Shown here: one piece after another, positions 11,857-23,372 of the stretch
Numbering within the stretch: the stretch's first letter is position 1
How the letters are laid out: each line of letters opens with the position of its first letter
Source: Styela clava
Taxonomy: Eukaryota; Chordata; Ascidiacea; Stolidobranchia; Styelidae
Reading direction: 5' to 3'
DNA length: 64,000 nucleotides
Assembly (NCBI RefSeq): GCF_964204865.1
Contig: NC_135257.1
Coordinates: 3,472,001-3,536,000, forward strand
Made by a program: the position numbers and the translations under genes
The notes under the pieces: model-generated
Seen by the model: the letters and a program-made list of their open reading frames with translations, nothing else
What the model was told of the DNA's origin: nothing
Database searches by the model: none

Positions 11857-12709
11857 TGTTACATCGAGAATTGCATTCACTTGATTTTTGTATTGACTTA
11901 AACATTGCGTCCGTTTAACTTGTGTAGTAATTTATTTGTTATTGTTGACGCCGTAATTTCACTTGATTGACAGTGTGCTTCTACACACTTTGTTACGAAA
12001 CAATTGAGAGAGTCTTCGTGGCAATTGCTTGCCCAGACATGTCTCGCTTAGACATGGATAGTTTCGGTAATTTGCTTTAGATAGCGCTTTACTTTTGCAG
12101 AGAATGGCGCTCGTTTCGTTGTAATTTGTAAATAAGTTAAACTTGTTCAGCGACCTTGGTTTTTTGTTTTGACTGTAGGACGATTAAATAATGTAGATTA
12201 TGGCTGCCCACCTAGGCCTAATTTAGGGATATTTTATGAGCATTAAATGGATTTTTGTGATTGATTTTACAGTTATAGTTTATTTAATTGATTTGTTCGG
12301 ATTTCATTGACGAATGATTTCATGTTCAACTTATGATAATTTAAGCCTGGAATAGCAGACAAATTCGGTATGTTATAATTTGTAACTCTTTCTGATTTGA
12401 AGGCTGCAAGTTATTCAATAGTAATTTGGTTCGACTTAATAATTAACTATGTTTGATAATTGTGTTCATAAATTTGAGTAGGCTTTCTAAAGGCCGAATT
12501 GTGTATGATTATTTATTTATTGCAAGTATTTTGTATTGATTTGTTTTTACGTTTGTATTAAGATAACCGTGTCAACTGTATACTTCGAGTTGTGTGATTT
12601 TCTGGATTGAGGATACAAACTTGGGGCTTGAAAGACCGCGTTATTGAACTGTTAATAAATATCTAGTGTGCAGTCGGTGTCGTCCAGGTCACATAGAACG
12701 GCTGTTACA
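11857..12709 (+). repeat. 3' LTR of the BEL/Pao element
   Basis: 853 bp, about 99 percent identical to the 5' LTR by eye. It is followed at once by the target duplication GCACT at 12710-12714 and the resumed hAT transposase reading frame. It should supply the polyadenylation site. Confidence 0.93.
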
Positions 12710-12995
12710 GCACTTTCCAAGGTCAAGCCACGCATTTCTAGAATTGTTTCTGAAATGCAACAGCATAAAACGCATTGATTTGTAGTAAATATTTATTGAG
12801 TTGTGTTTTTCTGTGGAATTCATGTTTTGTTCGTTTTCTTTCTTTGAATAATAAGATCTTATGTGCAACAGATGCATAGTTCACTTTAGGCTCAAGTTTG
12901 TTAACAGATATAATTTGAATTTCAACGAAGGGTTCGGTGAATGCCTGCATAAAACTTGCGGGGTTCGGTACCTCCAAAAGTTTAAGAATCACTGC

Positions 12996-13690
12996 GTTTA
13001 GATAATCGTTGTTACTGGGGTTGTACCGAATTCATGTTTTGATGCTGGGCTGTCGTTCGATCAGCAATATACTGCATGTTATATATTTAGATCCGGGTTG
13101 TATTAAATATAAATTAATTCAGTCAATTCTTCTGGATACAGAAGAGAGAGAAATTCATTATATCGCCAACCAGAAAAAAAAACGAGCATAGCAACAATAA
13201 TAAAAATATACAACACGCGAAAAGTTTTTCGGTATAGACGATGGTCAGAGTCTGCTCCCCGCACGACGAACAAAATGATTTATACGTAGAGAATAACGAG
13301 TTTTAAGTATTTTTATGTGTGAAATTGATCATCAGTTGGTAGAGTAGGTGGGTCAGAAAATCAAATCTCTATGCTCTTTCGAATACAATAAAAATTTTGC
13401 TCCTTTTATATGCAATCTAATTTTCGCTGTTGGATTTAAATTCCGAATTTGCTTTGAGAGCAGATATAAATTAAAAACAATATTTTGGTTTAAGACGTTT
13501 TCGTCTATATCTTTACTACTTTTGTTAAAAAATGCCTTTTGTTTGTTGGGAGGATACCGTTGATAGAGAACCTACTGGAAGGTAGTGAAAACCAACAGTG
13601 GTAGCCGAATTTAATATTTGATATTTTCAGGCTCTTTCATGGTGAAAATTTAAAGAAAGCTTTCCTATAACAAGAATGATGACAGAAAAG
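12996..13690. repeat. Right part of the duplicated segment (paralogue about 27530-28100)
   Basis: Shared stretches include TTGTACCGAATTCATGTTT / TTGTGCCGAATTCATATTT, AGAATAACGAGTTTTAAGTA, TCTAATTTTCGCTGTT and GTTGGGAGGATACCGTTGA. Differences are frequent (roughly one in eight to ten bases by eye), so the duplication is old or both copies belong to one repeat family. No coding motif recognised. Confidence 0.7.
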
Positions 13691-13757
13691 TAGATATATA
13701 TATATCTTACTCATGAAATATTTTGGACGAAATCAGCTATTAAAAAGAAACGTTGAC

Positions 13758-14720
13758 CTACGTGAAATATTGTACTGGGGTTCCGTTCCACCTCAAATTT
13801 TCTAATTTGAAACATGCTACCATGCAGAATTGATCGATTTCGGCAGGCTCGTGCTCAACGAACAGCGTCCGTTCATGAGCCTTGAAGATCGACTGTCGGT
13901 ACGCTACCTTGTGTCTGAAATTTACGATTTTCTGTTGTGTTTTAGATAAGACTGGTAGAACTTTATACAACACTTTACCCGCACCGCCTGAATATCCAAT
14001 AAGGAAGGAGAATACTATAAGAGTGGTTTGAATCAATGTAGCTTTCTGTTTATTATCTTGGCGTGAAACTGCTTGACCGAGTGTAACTGAAATGTACAAC
14101 AAAATATAACAAATACCCATTAATAACGTTCAGCATGAAGATAAAAACTGGGCATCTTTTGTATAAAGCCCCCGCCAGAAAATACACTGGCACCGCTTTA
14201 TAATATTTTTATCAAATTTCACATATTTTGCATTAGTAGCGGGGCTCCAAACTCTTGAAATTTTCTAAATCAATCATAAATTCGAATCTCATCGATAACT
14301 TTTTCTAATCTTCAGTAATATTTACTAAAGTTTAAAATGTATATATTTATTATAAATTAAGTAAAGTGTGTCATGAAAGACTTTCACATTTTCCACCATC
14401 TCGATAATGTCCGGAGATGATACTGATAAATATTACAATCGTACTCCTCGATTAAAGCATCCTGCTTCGTTTTTTTTTTTGGTGACGACGAGGAATGAAA
14501 TTTCGACGCAAGCAAAATACAGGCTACACGTGCAGGTGACGACCGCCTAAAAATGATACGCATGTTGTATGTATTGTATGCTCGTGTTTGATTTAGCTGA
14601 ATTATAAAACAGGTACTTACCTCGTTGCTTCCGTACTGATATGAGTTTAGTAATTATACAAATTGTACAGATGACAGTGCTGCCCATCGGAAGGAAGAGC
14701 ATAATTGGAACAGCAAATCT
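13758..14720 (-). CDS. Partial GPCR-like gene A (TM5, TM6, possible TM7)
   Basis: Two minus-strand exons join in phase. Exon 14720-14621 begins after a CAG and encodes RFAVPIMLFLPMGSTVICT..., a TM5-like segment with the conserved-type proline, followed by a basic loop ending at CGAG|GTAAGT. The next exon starts after TTTCAG at 14086 and encodes KQKATLIQTTLIVFSFLIGY, a TM6-like segment. The frame then stays open to the stop at 13758, ending in GTPVQYF, which could be a diverged TM7 NPxxY; alternatively a GT at 13978 ends the exon after TM6. The TM5 text closely matches that of gene B (VPFMFFLPMSGII at about 20.53 kb), so the two are paralogues pointing away from each other. I found no TM1-TM4 upstream. 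It may be a decayed fragment. Confidence 0.5.
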
Positions 14721-16950
14721 CTGGAACAGTATTGTGATTTATTTAGCATTTCAAAGGAAAATCAGGCAGAAATGAGGAAGAAGAATTGACCTTTTGCTTT
14801 ATTTGTTAGGCCTACATGTTTACAAACTTTAAGAGGCATAAAGTACACATTAACAATCACAAAATTGAGTTTAGTTACAGGCAACAATGTTTCTTCGAGT
14901 CAAAGCGCGTGAGTTTTTTCCCGGATAATTTGGCGCCTGACGCACAAAAAGTTTTAAGGGTACCGCTGTCTTAGTGAATCCGTTCGTAAATAGGGGTTTA
15001 GTTCGAAGGTTTAGTTGTAAAAAGTAAATATTCATGCTTCCATTAATACTTTTACGATGATTGATCAAAACTTTAATCGATTGACAAATATCTATCGCAG
15101 GAGACTTTTCACAAAATGTCTCTGATTTGATATATTGGGTGAATTGAAACTGATATTATTTCCCTCTTTTTATTTTTCAATTTCTAGTCATGGCCTGCTT
15201 TCCTTTTCACAAGTTCAATATTCCATTAAATACTTGAAGTACTCATAATACTGATACAAAAATACCGTTTCAATTCGCGTAGCAATGTTACCCAAATTAC
15301 CAAAATATGAGCTCGAATTCATATCTGTTTGTCGACTAGTTCTGTTTAATAAAAACCTACCACGAGTACTTGACGAGTAGTTTGTGAATAATCAGTTCTC
15401 ATGCTGTGTTATTAAATATGGGTGATGTCAGCTCAATCGTGTAATTCGACTACATGGTATCGGTATAAAAATATTTTGTGGGGTTTCAATTTGAACTATC
15501 AACAATCATGTTATGATCAGGTTATAAATTATGAAAGCTATCAGATACATTGACGCAGGCATGTTTATTCCACTTAACAGGTGAATTGAGTAGATATTGC
15601 ATACTCATGAAATAGATATTTCGAATCGATGCGGGCATAATTTTGTTAATAACATAACAAATACATATTTTGTTAAATGTGTTCATTGATTGATTCATAT
15701 AATAACAGTGTATTTAATTAGTATTAGTATGAACGATCGGTCATATAGAGTTAAAGTATAGGTTTTGAAAGCAGCAATGCATCTGTTATTTACGCTTTTC
15801 TATGCTGAAATCATTTTAGATTTCATACCGACGGGTGTATTTATATTTCATTGCTTTTTATAATCAATATTTTATGTTGGTGTGTGAATATACAGAGTGA
15901 TTCCCCCCCCCCCCCCAAAAAAAAAATATTAACTTTGTTCGTGCTTGAAGTTCGGTTTGTGTATGATTATACACAAAAGCTTTCGAAATTAAATCGCTCC
16001 GTACTTAGTTTTGTTTTCCCATTTATATCCTCTGTAAGGGCATTCAAAGGAAAAATTTCAAACAATTGGCGACCTAAGGCTACAATTACAGAATAAAAAC
16101 GAAAAATCTACATAGAAGAGTATGAGCCAGTGATAATTTAGTGCAAGTATATTTTGGCAACATAACTCTATAACCTCATTTGATGTGTTATTAATCTTCA
16201 CCTCGGAATAATGTTGTGAGAATCATGTTATTCATCAATATTTAAAATAAAATTGTAGAGGAAAAAAGAGAAGAGAACAAATTCGGGCAAGCATATCAGT
16301 TCTTAGTAAAATAAATGTCTGATTTCAAGACCTCGAATTAAATTAACTAATATCAATTCTTCATCAATTCAAAATGTTTTAGCTGATTTTGCGTATTGGC
16401 TTTTGTTGTCGTTGAGGTATCAATATTATACACTACCAACGGCGGTACGGTGCGCAATTTTTATGACGTCTTCACATAAAAAAACGAATCTTATAGAGGC
16501 TACAGAAATTTTCTATAAAAATAAAAGTACTACCTTTCAGCGCAAAATAAAATCGTTGACCACTAACAATTTTAATCCAATTGGTCCAGTAGTTGAGGAA
16601 TGGTGCAATTTTTTCATAACAATAAAAAGAAAAATACCAACAAGAACAACAGCAGCAAAAAAAAAAAACGATTCATATGTACATTTAGTGTCCAAAAAGA
16701 ACAACAAAACAACAAAACGATACCAATGCACTTTGTTTAAAAAACACACACAAAATAAATTACACCTTTTTCAATTAAATTACAATAATTGGCGATCCAG
16801 ATTTCAGTAATTTCGTGATATCAATTTCAGCAGAATCATGAATTTATTTTTGGTTACATCAAAAACAATCACGTAGATATTAATGTGTTTGTGGTAAGCA
16901 GTATCGATACAAATAATAATATAATACACTTTCGTTTTTTTGTAGGTTAG
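14721..16950. other. Region between the two GPCR-like genes
   Basis: I see no exon with family motifs. A C14/A10 homopolymer junction lies at 15903-15926. The short open frames at 14871-15068 (-) and 15851-16096 (+) have no convincing homology. The missing upstream exons of gene A would be expected here, but I could not find them. Confidence 0.4.
15903..15926. repeat. Poly-C/poly-A homopolymer tract
   Basis: Fourteen C followed by ten A. Such runs often sit at the ends of small mobile elements and are prone to length errors. Confidence 0.8.
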
Positions 16951-19900
16951 ATGATATATGACCAATACCCACAGGTAAGTGCAGGAACAACCAGAGTTGC
17001 AGAATTAACATTTTCAAAAGATTCCTACCCACTATTGGAAATGCAAGCTTTTTGAAAGAAAGATTGCTTTTTGAACATTGTGTATTATTGCATACATTCG
17101 AAAATATAATAAATTGGCATAATATATAATAATTTAGATAACTGCAAAGTGAGAGAGCGGGATATACAAAAAAATGTTCCCTAAAATGGAAAGACTAGCA
17201 GACAATAACCAACTTCAACTTCAAAAACAAAGTATAGCCATCTTCAAATATACTCCTTCCCCTCCAGTCGCGAATAGAAAAACATTCGATTGATTTATAT
17301 AACATCCTTATGAAGCAATATATTATATTATTGTTGTACGAAATAGCAAATAATAATGATCCGAAAATAGTGTTTCGAAATGAAGGTTTGTACACAAACT
17401 GCGTCAAAATTTTTCACATATTTCTATACTGCTCAGATCCGAAATTTCAATCCGAAAAAAATAATTATCGAGGTATACTAAAATATTGGTATCCGCGATC
17501 ATGGGTCGGATGCTGTTTTTGCTACAGTTAGAACGTAGTAATACAAGTTTTTACAGGTTCTGCTAAATATATTGCTGGCGTATATTTTTTGCTGTATTTA
17601 TCTTTTTGGGTGTGTTTGGAGTATTTGCAAACGGTGTTACCATTTTTGTGATCACGAAGAATAATGAGCTTAAAAAGTGAGTTTTGACGAGTATTTGAGT
17701 TTCTTACAATCAATAGTTAGGAAAATGTCATAAGTTTACTATATTACCGGCTTACCATTTTCTAAAAGTTTTTGGTATAATGACTTACCGCATAAAATCC
17801 GCATAAATGCTACAATATAATCGACTATAGTACAGCCATACCCCCATCCTCCCACCAAAAAACAACCCAGATCATATGGAAAATATTTTAGAGAGAACAT
17901 ACATAACTTTTGTGCAAGGCGTCATAGATCGATGAAACTTTTTGGGCATTTACGAGAAAACAGAAGTGTTATTTTTTTATTTTCAAAATAGTAATTAAAA
18001 ATTTATGGGTCCAGATTAAGATTTTTCGAGTCACTGCCCATACCGTCACAAATACAGAAGAATAAGCAGAAAGATTACGGATTTATTTACATAGGAACGG
18101 CTCATTTCATGTTACATGCCTTTTTAGTTATCTTTGAAAAAGCTAATTTCCATTTACCAGGATGTGATCCCTTGTCCGAGCAAGTTAACACAAACATTTA
18201 TTTGAAGTTCTTTTTCTATGTGGCAAGAGAAGATTACTCATATGTTTTGTGCCTGTTTTCTATGGCGTTTCTATTGAAAAAGACTGTTTTCAATTTTTAT
18301 TGTTTATCAGGTCTGCGTTCAACATTCTTCTAGTAAGTCTTTGCGTCTCCAATTTCATTTCTGCTTCTAATAGTTCAATTCAATCCTATCGTTTGTTATG
18401 GTCTTTGAGGACGTACACTGGACCAGAATTTTTTTGCAAGGTAAAAAAATATTCACAGATGCACTTTTGGAGTTATTCATTTTGCAATTAGCTCTTTTTG
18501 ATGAAACAATATCATGTCACTGACAATTCTAAAATTTTGTGTTTGATCGGTTTTTCCCATCCAAAATAAATGTAATGATATTATAATAATATAAACACAT
18601 ATATACTATGAATAAATAGATGTATGATGAAATGGGTAGTGTCAAACTCTAATATTCCAGTCATTTAGTTAGGCCCAGGTCATATCGGTTGTAGTAGTGA
18701 CTTTATTTGTTATAATCCATGCAAATGAAAAACGCCTTACGTTTTAAAGATAATTTTGTGCAAGTTGATTCACTGCGAGATCCTATCAGAAGTAATTAAC
18801 CTGCATATTTTCAACCTATCTGTAAGTTTTTGAAAGTCTAGGCAATATGTAGTCAATGTAGTGTGAGGAATCAAATCTGTCACATGATCATTTGTTAGAG
18901 TTGCACGAAATTTTGATTGTATAGAGTTCATTATTGAGGAACAACGACTCACAGCAGTATGTTGTGCTAAAACAGAAAGGAGTCGTACGCTGGCCTTTTT
19001 AATTTCAGGGTTTTTATTGTCTGGAGCTTTTTTTTTCACAGTGTATAGCACGAGAAATATCCCCTGTTATAACAAAACTAGCTTCAGTTGTTGCACCGGA
19101 TTTTTTGCCAATTGATATCATAAATTTCTGCTGTATTTCTAGTAAAAATTCACGTTCATTCACGTTTCATGGACATGGTGCCTACGCTACAACGATTTTC
19201 ATACTAAAACATAATTTTTCTTAATCTCTGATGAAAACTTTTTGTACCGCTTAATAAATTAAAAAAAACTGTTACACTACAGTTTCTCTTATTCAGATTT
19301 GGACAACAATCAATGTTAGCCGAAAGAGAGCCGAATAAAATGTGGCCAGCGAGTCGCGGTTTGCCCGCCGTTGCTAAAGGCACATCCGCCTAACATCTTT
19401 GGGGTTGCTTCTTATAAAGTTTTATTCAAAATTATTGTAACAAGATGTTTCTTCTTTTTTCCAGATTACTCATAGTTTTTGTATTTGGACCGAATGCGTT
19501 ACAGTTCAACATATCCTAATATTCAGCATTGTTCGTCTGTATGCGCTGAAATGTCCGATGCGTGTCAAGCGTGTGTTTACGGCGAGCATAGCAAAGGTAT
19601 ATCTATGTAATTTAATTTGATAAGGTTTTGATTTAATCAAAATTTGGGACAGAAAAATAATTAAATTTGTTTAAATCATAAACCTATCCTCATACGAATA
19701 TTACTATCTATATATTTTCAGATTACGGCTGTTGTTATCTGGTGGGAAGTGTTTTTAGTAGCAGCAATATTTCGCTATATGTTTGCGGCTAATTATCCAG
19801 TACAACCAGATTTAGCTTTTTCGGGCTGCGTTCCAGTCGGACTTGAATGGTCATAATTGAGTGAAATTTACAATCCTATATTTCTACATATATTTCTTGA

Positions 19901-20796
19901 TTGAAGGATTTAATCAATTTCACGAACATACCTAAATCCTGATGTAATCCTTGATGCCAATAACTATTTTATAACTCTGATTTAGTAAAATAACCTATAT
20001 ATATCGCATAATATTATTGTGTCACCAGTTTAATACCAAATATTTTGGACATATACTTATTTCAATGTCCAATTGTGCTCGATAATTTGACTTTTCAGTC
20101 GAAATATTGTTTTCTGAAAACACAAAATCATTCACAATTTAAAAGTAATTAGAACTTCAAATTTATTTTTTGCCATAAAGTACTTGCACCTGCAGTCTTT
20201 GAACTCCGATTTTTATGAATGAAAAAGGTTTGCAATTCTTGAAAATATTAAAAGTAATACCATGTCTGATTTTCCAGTTTAAAATCAGACGTAAAACTGT
20301 TTATTATGTTATATTTACGGGGGAAATTGAGATGTTGTATTTTGAATAAATATCAATAATCCGTGGATGCTGGGTTTAATTTCAGTTCGTAAACACTTCA
20401 GTATTGTTTACATAACACAGCATAATTTTCCCTGTCTCAAAAAAAAATACATTTTGGAAACATTCTCATCCACTTCTCTGTAATCATCTAATATATTTTC
20501 ACAGGATTGAAGCATTTCAACTACACAAGTATACAGTACCGTTCATGTTTTTCCTACCGATGTCCGGAATAATATGTTAGATAAATTCTTTGAAATGGTG
20601 TAATTGAAGCTTAAGTTACGGGTATTGTATCTAATTCGATTATTACATTTAATTTTTAAGTGAACAGACTTCTTCTATCGATGCCCTTCTATTCTAAGAT
20701 TCCTCTTTCCTTAAGGACTTGGTTTATCTTTATCAGTTACCTGCTTCTAAGATTGAGTGAATGTCTAAATCCTGTTTTCTACTGCCTTGGTTCTGA
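16951..20796 (+). pseudogene. GPCR-like gene B (rhodopsin type), frameshifted and lacking TM6
   Basis: Exons by splice sites: 16951-16974 (ATG, eight codons), 17557-17676 (TM1, FGVFANGVTIFVI), 18311-18440 (TM2, AFNILLVSLCVSNFISA, ending with the FFCK cysteine that normally pairs with extracellular loop 2), 19465-19596 (TM3, FSIVRLYALKCP, with VRL in place of DRY), 19722-19849 (TM4 and loop 2), 20505-20575 (TM5, VPFMFFLPM) and 20716-20796 (TM7, LNPVFYC, with donor GTAAGT). Most joints keep phase. The TM1 exon is one base too long: phase 0 in and phase 2 out need 119 bases but it has 120, and a six-T run at 17585-17590 is where the frame slips. No TM6 exon lies in the 140 bases between TM5 and TM7, and the TM5 frame meets TAG at 20578 unless the weak donor at 20576 is used. 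Probably a pseudogene of a class A receptor. The ligand is unknown. Confidence 0.65.
18770..19051 (-). pseudogene. Relic of a hAT transposase C-terminus (GTF2IRD2/FAM200-like)
   Basis: The minus strand encodes SIMNSIQSKFRATLTNDHV followed by TTYCLDFQKLTDR. This matches the pattern of the hAT dimerisation region in GTF2IRD2-type elements (KSKYRSRLTDEHL...PDYDKL). Only the C-terminal end remains. It lies in the intron between the TM2 and TM3 exons of GPCR-like gene B and is antisense to it. No terminal repeats seen. Confidence 0.6.
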
Positions 20797-20979
20797 GTAA
20801 GTGAATTTTTGATAGACTTGAAGTACGAATAAACTGACTGTAAACTGTTTGGCAAACAATTTAAAACGATTAGATATTTGACCGTTTCAATCACACAAAA
20901 TGAAGAGTTCTCTATTTGTCAATAAGCAACGCTAAACCAACGTACGTAAAATGATTTATGTATATCAAAACGAGATGGA

Positions 20980-21435
20980 CAGGCTTGTCCATGGGACATA
21001 TTTTTCTGTCCCATTCCCATCCCATAGTAATTATGACTGTCCTATCACCATCATCCCATGGGATTTCGATTGGAATAAAATTCAATAAAAAGTGTTAAAT
21101 TTAGGTTTAGCGTCTACTAAATAGGACTACATGTACGAAGAGACATGCAAAACAACAAAATTCACGGTCTTTGTTAACTTTATATTCATAGCTAATATAC
21201 ATGTGTCCATCAGCCCCTTCACAAAGTATATTGTTAATGCTGAATATGTTTTGCTCTTTATAACTAACAAGAGGGCTATGCTCAAATATATGGACACGAA
21301 ATCCATAACAAAATGCTTTACCATCATTTCCCCGAAAATCAAACGGTTTTGTGTCCCACATATCCCATGAGAAATACAGATGTGTGCTGTCACATCTCAT
21401 CCCACCCCATGGGACGTTTCCCGTGGACAAGCCTG
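20980..21435. repeat. 456-bp element with CAGGCTTGTCC inverted ends
   Basis: The left end reads CAGGCTTGTCCATGGGAC and the right end, reverse-complemented, CAGGCTTGTCCACGGGA. Both are followed by CCCATnnnATCCCAT-type repeats (about 21010-21062 and 21370-21415). The CAGG...CCTG ends suggest a hAT-type MITE, although I do not see a clear 8-bp target duplication. Confidence 0.7.
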
Positions 21436-22012
21436 GAAAAGGGATTATATATTCTTGACACCATTAAAACTAGTTAATACTTGATTTATTAGTACATTGA
21501 TGAAGGCCACAAAGAAGATCTTTTTCAAAAGAAAGCTTGACACAGTCGGGGGTGTAAACAGGAATCTACAACCTCCGAACAACATTTCAGTGTCAGTCTC
21601 CCGTACCAGAATATCCTTGACGTAAAAATAAACAAACATTTCAAAAGCGACTAAATGTGATTGGCTGAATTGTGGAGTTCACACGGTGAAATTATGTCTA
21701 TGATTAGTTTTTTTGTAAATGTGATCTCGATATGTTTTTGCCTGAACCACAATAATTTTTCGAGTTTGTTATCTGTCATTAGTAACAATAATTAGAGTTT
21801 TTTGGGTCTGTTTTGAATACTAGAATTGCAGTTGTAAATATCGAATATTTATGATACGTTATGTAAAATATGAAAGTCTGAATTTTTATTTGCAAGTAAA
21901 ATTACACAAATAATCACAAAATTGATTTATTGTCATTGTTTGTTTAAATAAAATTCACAGAGTGCTTTAATTACTGTGAGCATCCTCTCATCACTAATTC
22001 AATGAGCTAAGT

Positions 22013-23372
22013 CAGGGTGACCCAAGATTGCGAGGTTGGCGGGCCGCAAACAAAATTTGAGGATGTCTCGCGGGCCGCAGTCGGAGAGAACCCAAAATGG
22101 ATTCAAACATCGCCAGTTTTCCACTTTACATATATATATTAGATATGAAAGTTTACCGTTTCATTCAATTTTTTAATTATATATATATAAAGCCTTTAAT
22201 CAGTGGCGTAGCCAGCCCAAAATTTTGGGGGGGGGGGCCAAATTTGAAAATTTTAGAAATTATATTGGGTTTAAAACACCCGTTCTTTAAGCGCAAAACA
22301 ACAACAGTTGGTCAACAAGCAAACTGATTCAATTACTCAGCTGGATTTTTGTGAATACAAAATCCATTAATAAACAATTTTTTATTTGAAACAACAAATA
22401 TTAACAACGCAATTTGAATAAGTAAAATACATCGCCCCGATTAAAAGTCCATCCTCCGCTTCCCGCTAACTATGCTCGACACAACTCGATTAATTTTCTC
22501 CTCGGTGACCATTTCACGGTGACAGTGAAGCACACACAAATCAGAAAGGCGATTGGACGTCATTGATGAGCGCAGCCATGTCTTTACCCGTTTCCTTCCG
22601 GAGAAGGAATACTGGAATACTGGAAGGAATCTATTTTCGTGTTTGGTTTTATTATATCGCTTCAAATTATATTTATATATATTACTTGAAAACACACCAG
22701 ACACTGTGGTTTAACGTTAATTGTTATGAGTTAGGAAATACGTTTCCTCACAGTTTACCTCGGTCACCTTTTTACACTCATTGTATGAGGGATTGTTATC
22801 TAATTTTATTAGCATACTTGTAGCGTGAGAAGGCCTGGTGCTTTCGTCAAAAAACAACCAAGTCTGTCAAAGTTGGTGCTCCCGACCCAGCTAAAAAAAA
22901 TAACTGGATCGCGTGGCGCTAAGTCATCTTTGTTCGTTACTTCTGTCACATGGCCAACGCTTGAAAATAGAGGAGTAATTTTACTAAAAGACACGAAACG
23001 TCTCCCCAAATGCGGAGTTACTTGACGCGAGCTTAAGATACGAAGTTTAGATTAAAATCGCGACCCATCAGATCGGCTTGGTCCTGTTTGCACAAGACAA
23101 TCCATTCTCCTTGTATCAATCACAGGACGTCATTCTGATATTGGCACCGCACTGTTTCGACGTTCATTGATACAGCATTGAAATTCCGTGATTTTACCAA
23201 ACCTGAATTCCGACATCGGAATCAGGAAAAGGGCTATTTTCAGTTGGAAAAGTTGAAACAAAACTCCAAAATGCTCTGCCAATAAAAACAAATATTTGCC
23301 AATGATATAGTGCACACTAAAATTGATCTGCGGGTCGCATGCGGCTCGCGGGCTGCGGTTTGGACAACCCTG
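22013..23372 (-). mobile_element. Degraded hAT element, about 1.36 kb
   Basis: The left end is CAGGGTGACCCAA followed by GGCGGGCCGC. The right end, reverse-complemented, is CAGGGTTGTCCAAACCGCAGCCCGCGAGCCGC. The flanks share CTAAGT (left AGCTAAGT, right ACTAAGTG), a decayed target duplication. A CAGTGGCGTAGCCAG...GGGGGGGGG motif at about 22202-22237 looks like the end of a second element nested inside. A transposase remnant on the minus strand is described separately. Confidence 0.7.
22441..22704 (-). pseudogene. hAT transposase C-terminal remnant
   Basis: The reading frame contains KRVKTWLRSSMTSNRLSDL, VLHCHREM and a final VVSSIVSGKRRMDF. This is the order of the C-terminal hAT dimerisation region (KTWLRSTM...RLxxLxxLHxHK...F). 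It lies inside the 22013-23372 element, and the rest of the enzyme is lost. Confidence 0.7.

Larger units (their letters stand above)
4677..12709 (+). mobile_element. BEL/Pao LTR retrotransposon, 8,033 bp
   Basis: Two 853-bp LTRs (4677-5529 and 11857-12709) bracket gag, protease, reverse transcriptase, RNase H and integrase, with integrase last as in BEL/Pao. The LTRs start TGT(G/T)ACATCG and end CTGTTACA. A perfect 5-bp target duplication, GCACT, lies at 4672-4676 and 12710-12714. It is inserted inside the hAT transposase gene in the same orientation. A purine-rich tract (GGCTGGGGGAA, about 11846-11856) directly precedes the 3' LTR. There is no open frame for an envelope-like protein. I did not identify the primer-binding site. 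The coding region has three probable lesions: a frame change at 7131, an in-frame stop at 10380 and an altered protease motif. Confidence 0.95.
2937..12778 (+). pseudogene. hAT transposase, BED-finger type (ZBED/FAM200-like), broken and split
   Basis: The first open part (2937-3749) has a BED zinc finger (CTIC...H-x4-H, residues about 32-55), then LQLDETTD and CSDGAPAMLG, landmarks of the hAT RNase-H-like catalytic region. The second part (from about 3774 to 4676) carries the C-terminal dimerisation region (EKSFSTMVDIKTEKRNRL). The joint is damaged: the conserved segment HCLLHRYALATKT at about 3754-3792 is in a third frame, so two close frameshifts separate the halves. The real C-terminus was then cut by the BEL/Pao element. 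It resumes at 12710-12778 in frame across the GCACT target duplication and ends at TGA 12776-12778. The enzyme would cut and join DNA at the element's ends, but this copy cannot make it. Related genes (ZBED5, FAM200) are domesticated in vertebrates; nothing suggests that here. Confidence 0.9.
2550..12994 (+). mobile_element. hAT DNA transposon, interrupted by a BEL/Pao element
   Basis: The left end begins CAGTGGTTCTTAAAC at 2550. The right end is GTTTAAGAATCACTG, ending at 12994, which gives matching terminal inverted repeats with one mismatch. The flanks CTTTAGAT (2542-2549) and GTTTAGAT (12996-13003) agree at 7 of 8 positions, the size expected of a hAT target duplication. Without the 8-kb retrotransposon inside it the element is about 2.4 kb and holds one BED-finger transposase gene. 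The paralogous segment at 27.3-28.1 kb lacks the element, which confirms both borders. The broken transposase means this copy is not autonomous. Confidence 0.9.

Noticed and set aside
14871-15068. Minus-strand frame with APNYPGKN as possible loop 2 of GPCR A
   Set aside because: Resemblance to the ANYP text in gene B is four residues; no splice sites or TM4 next to it.
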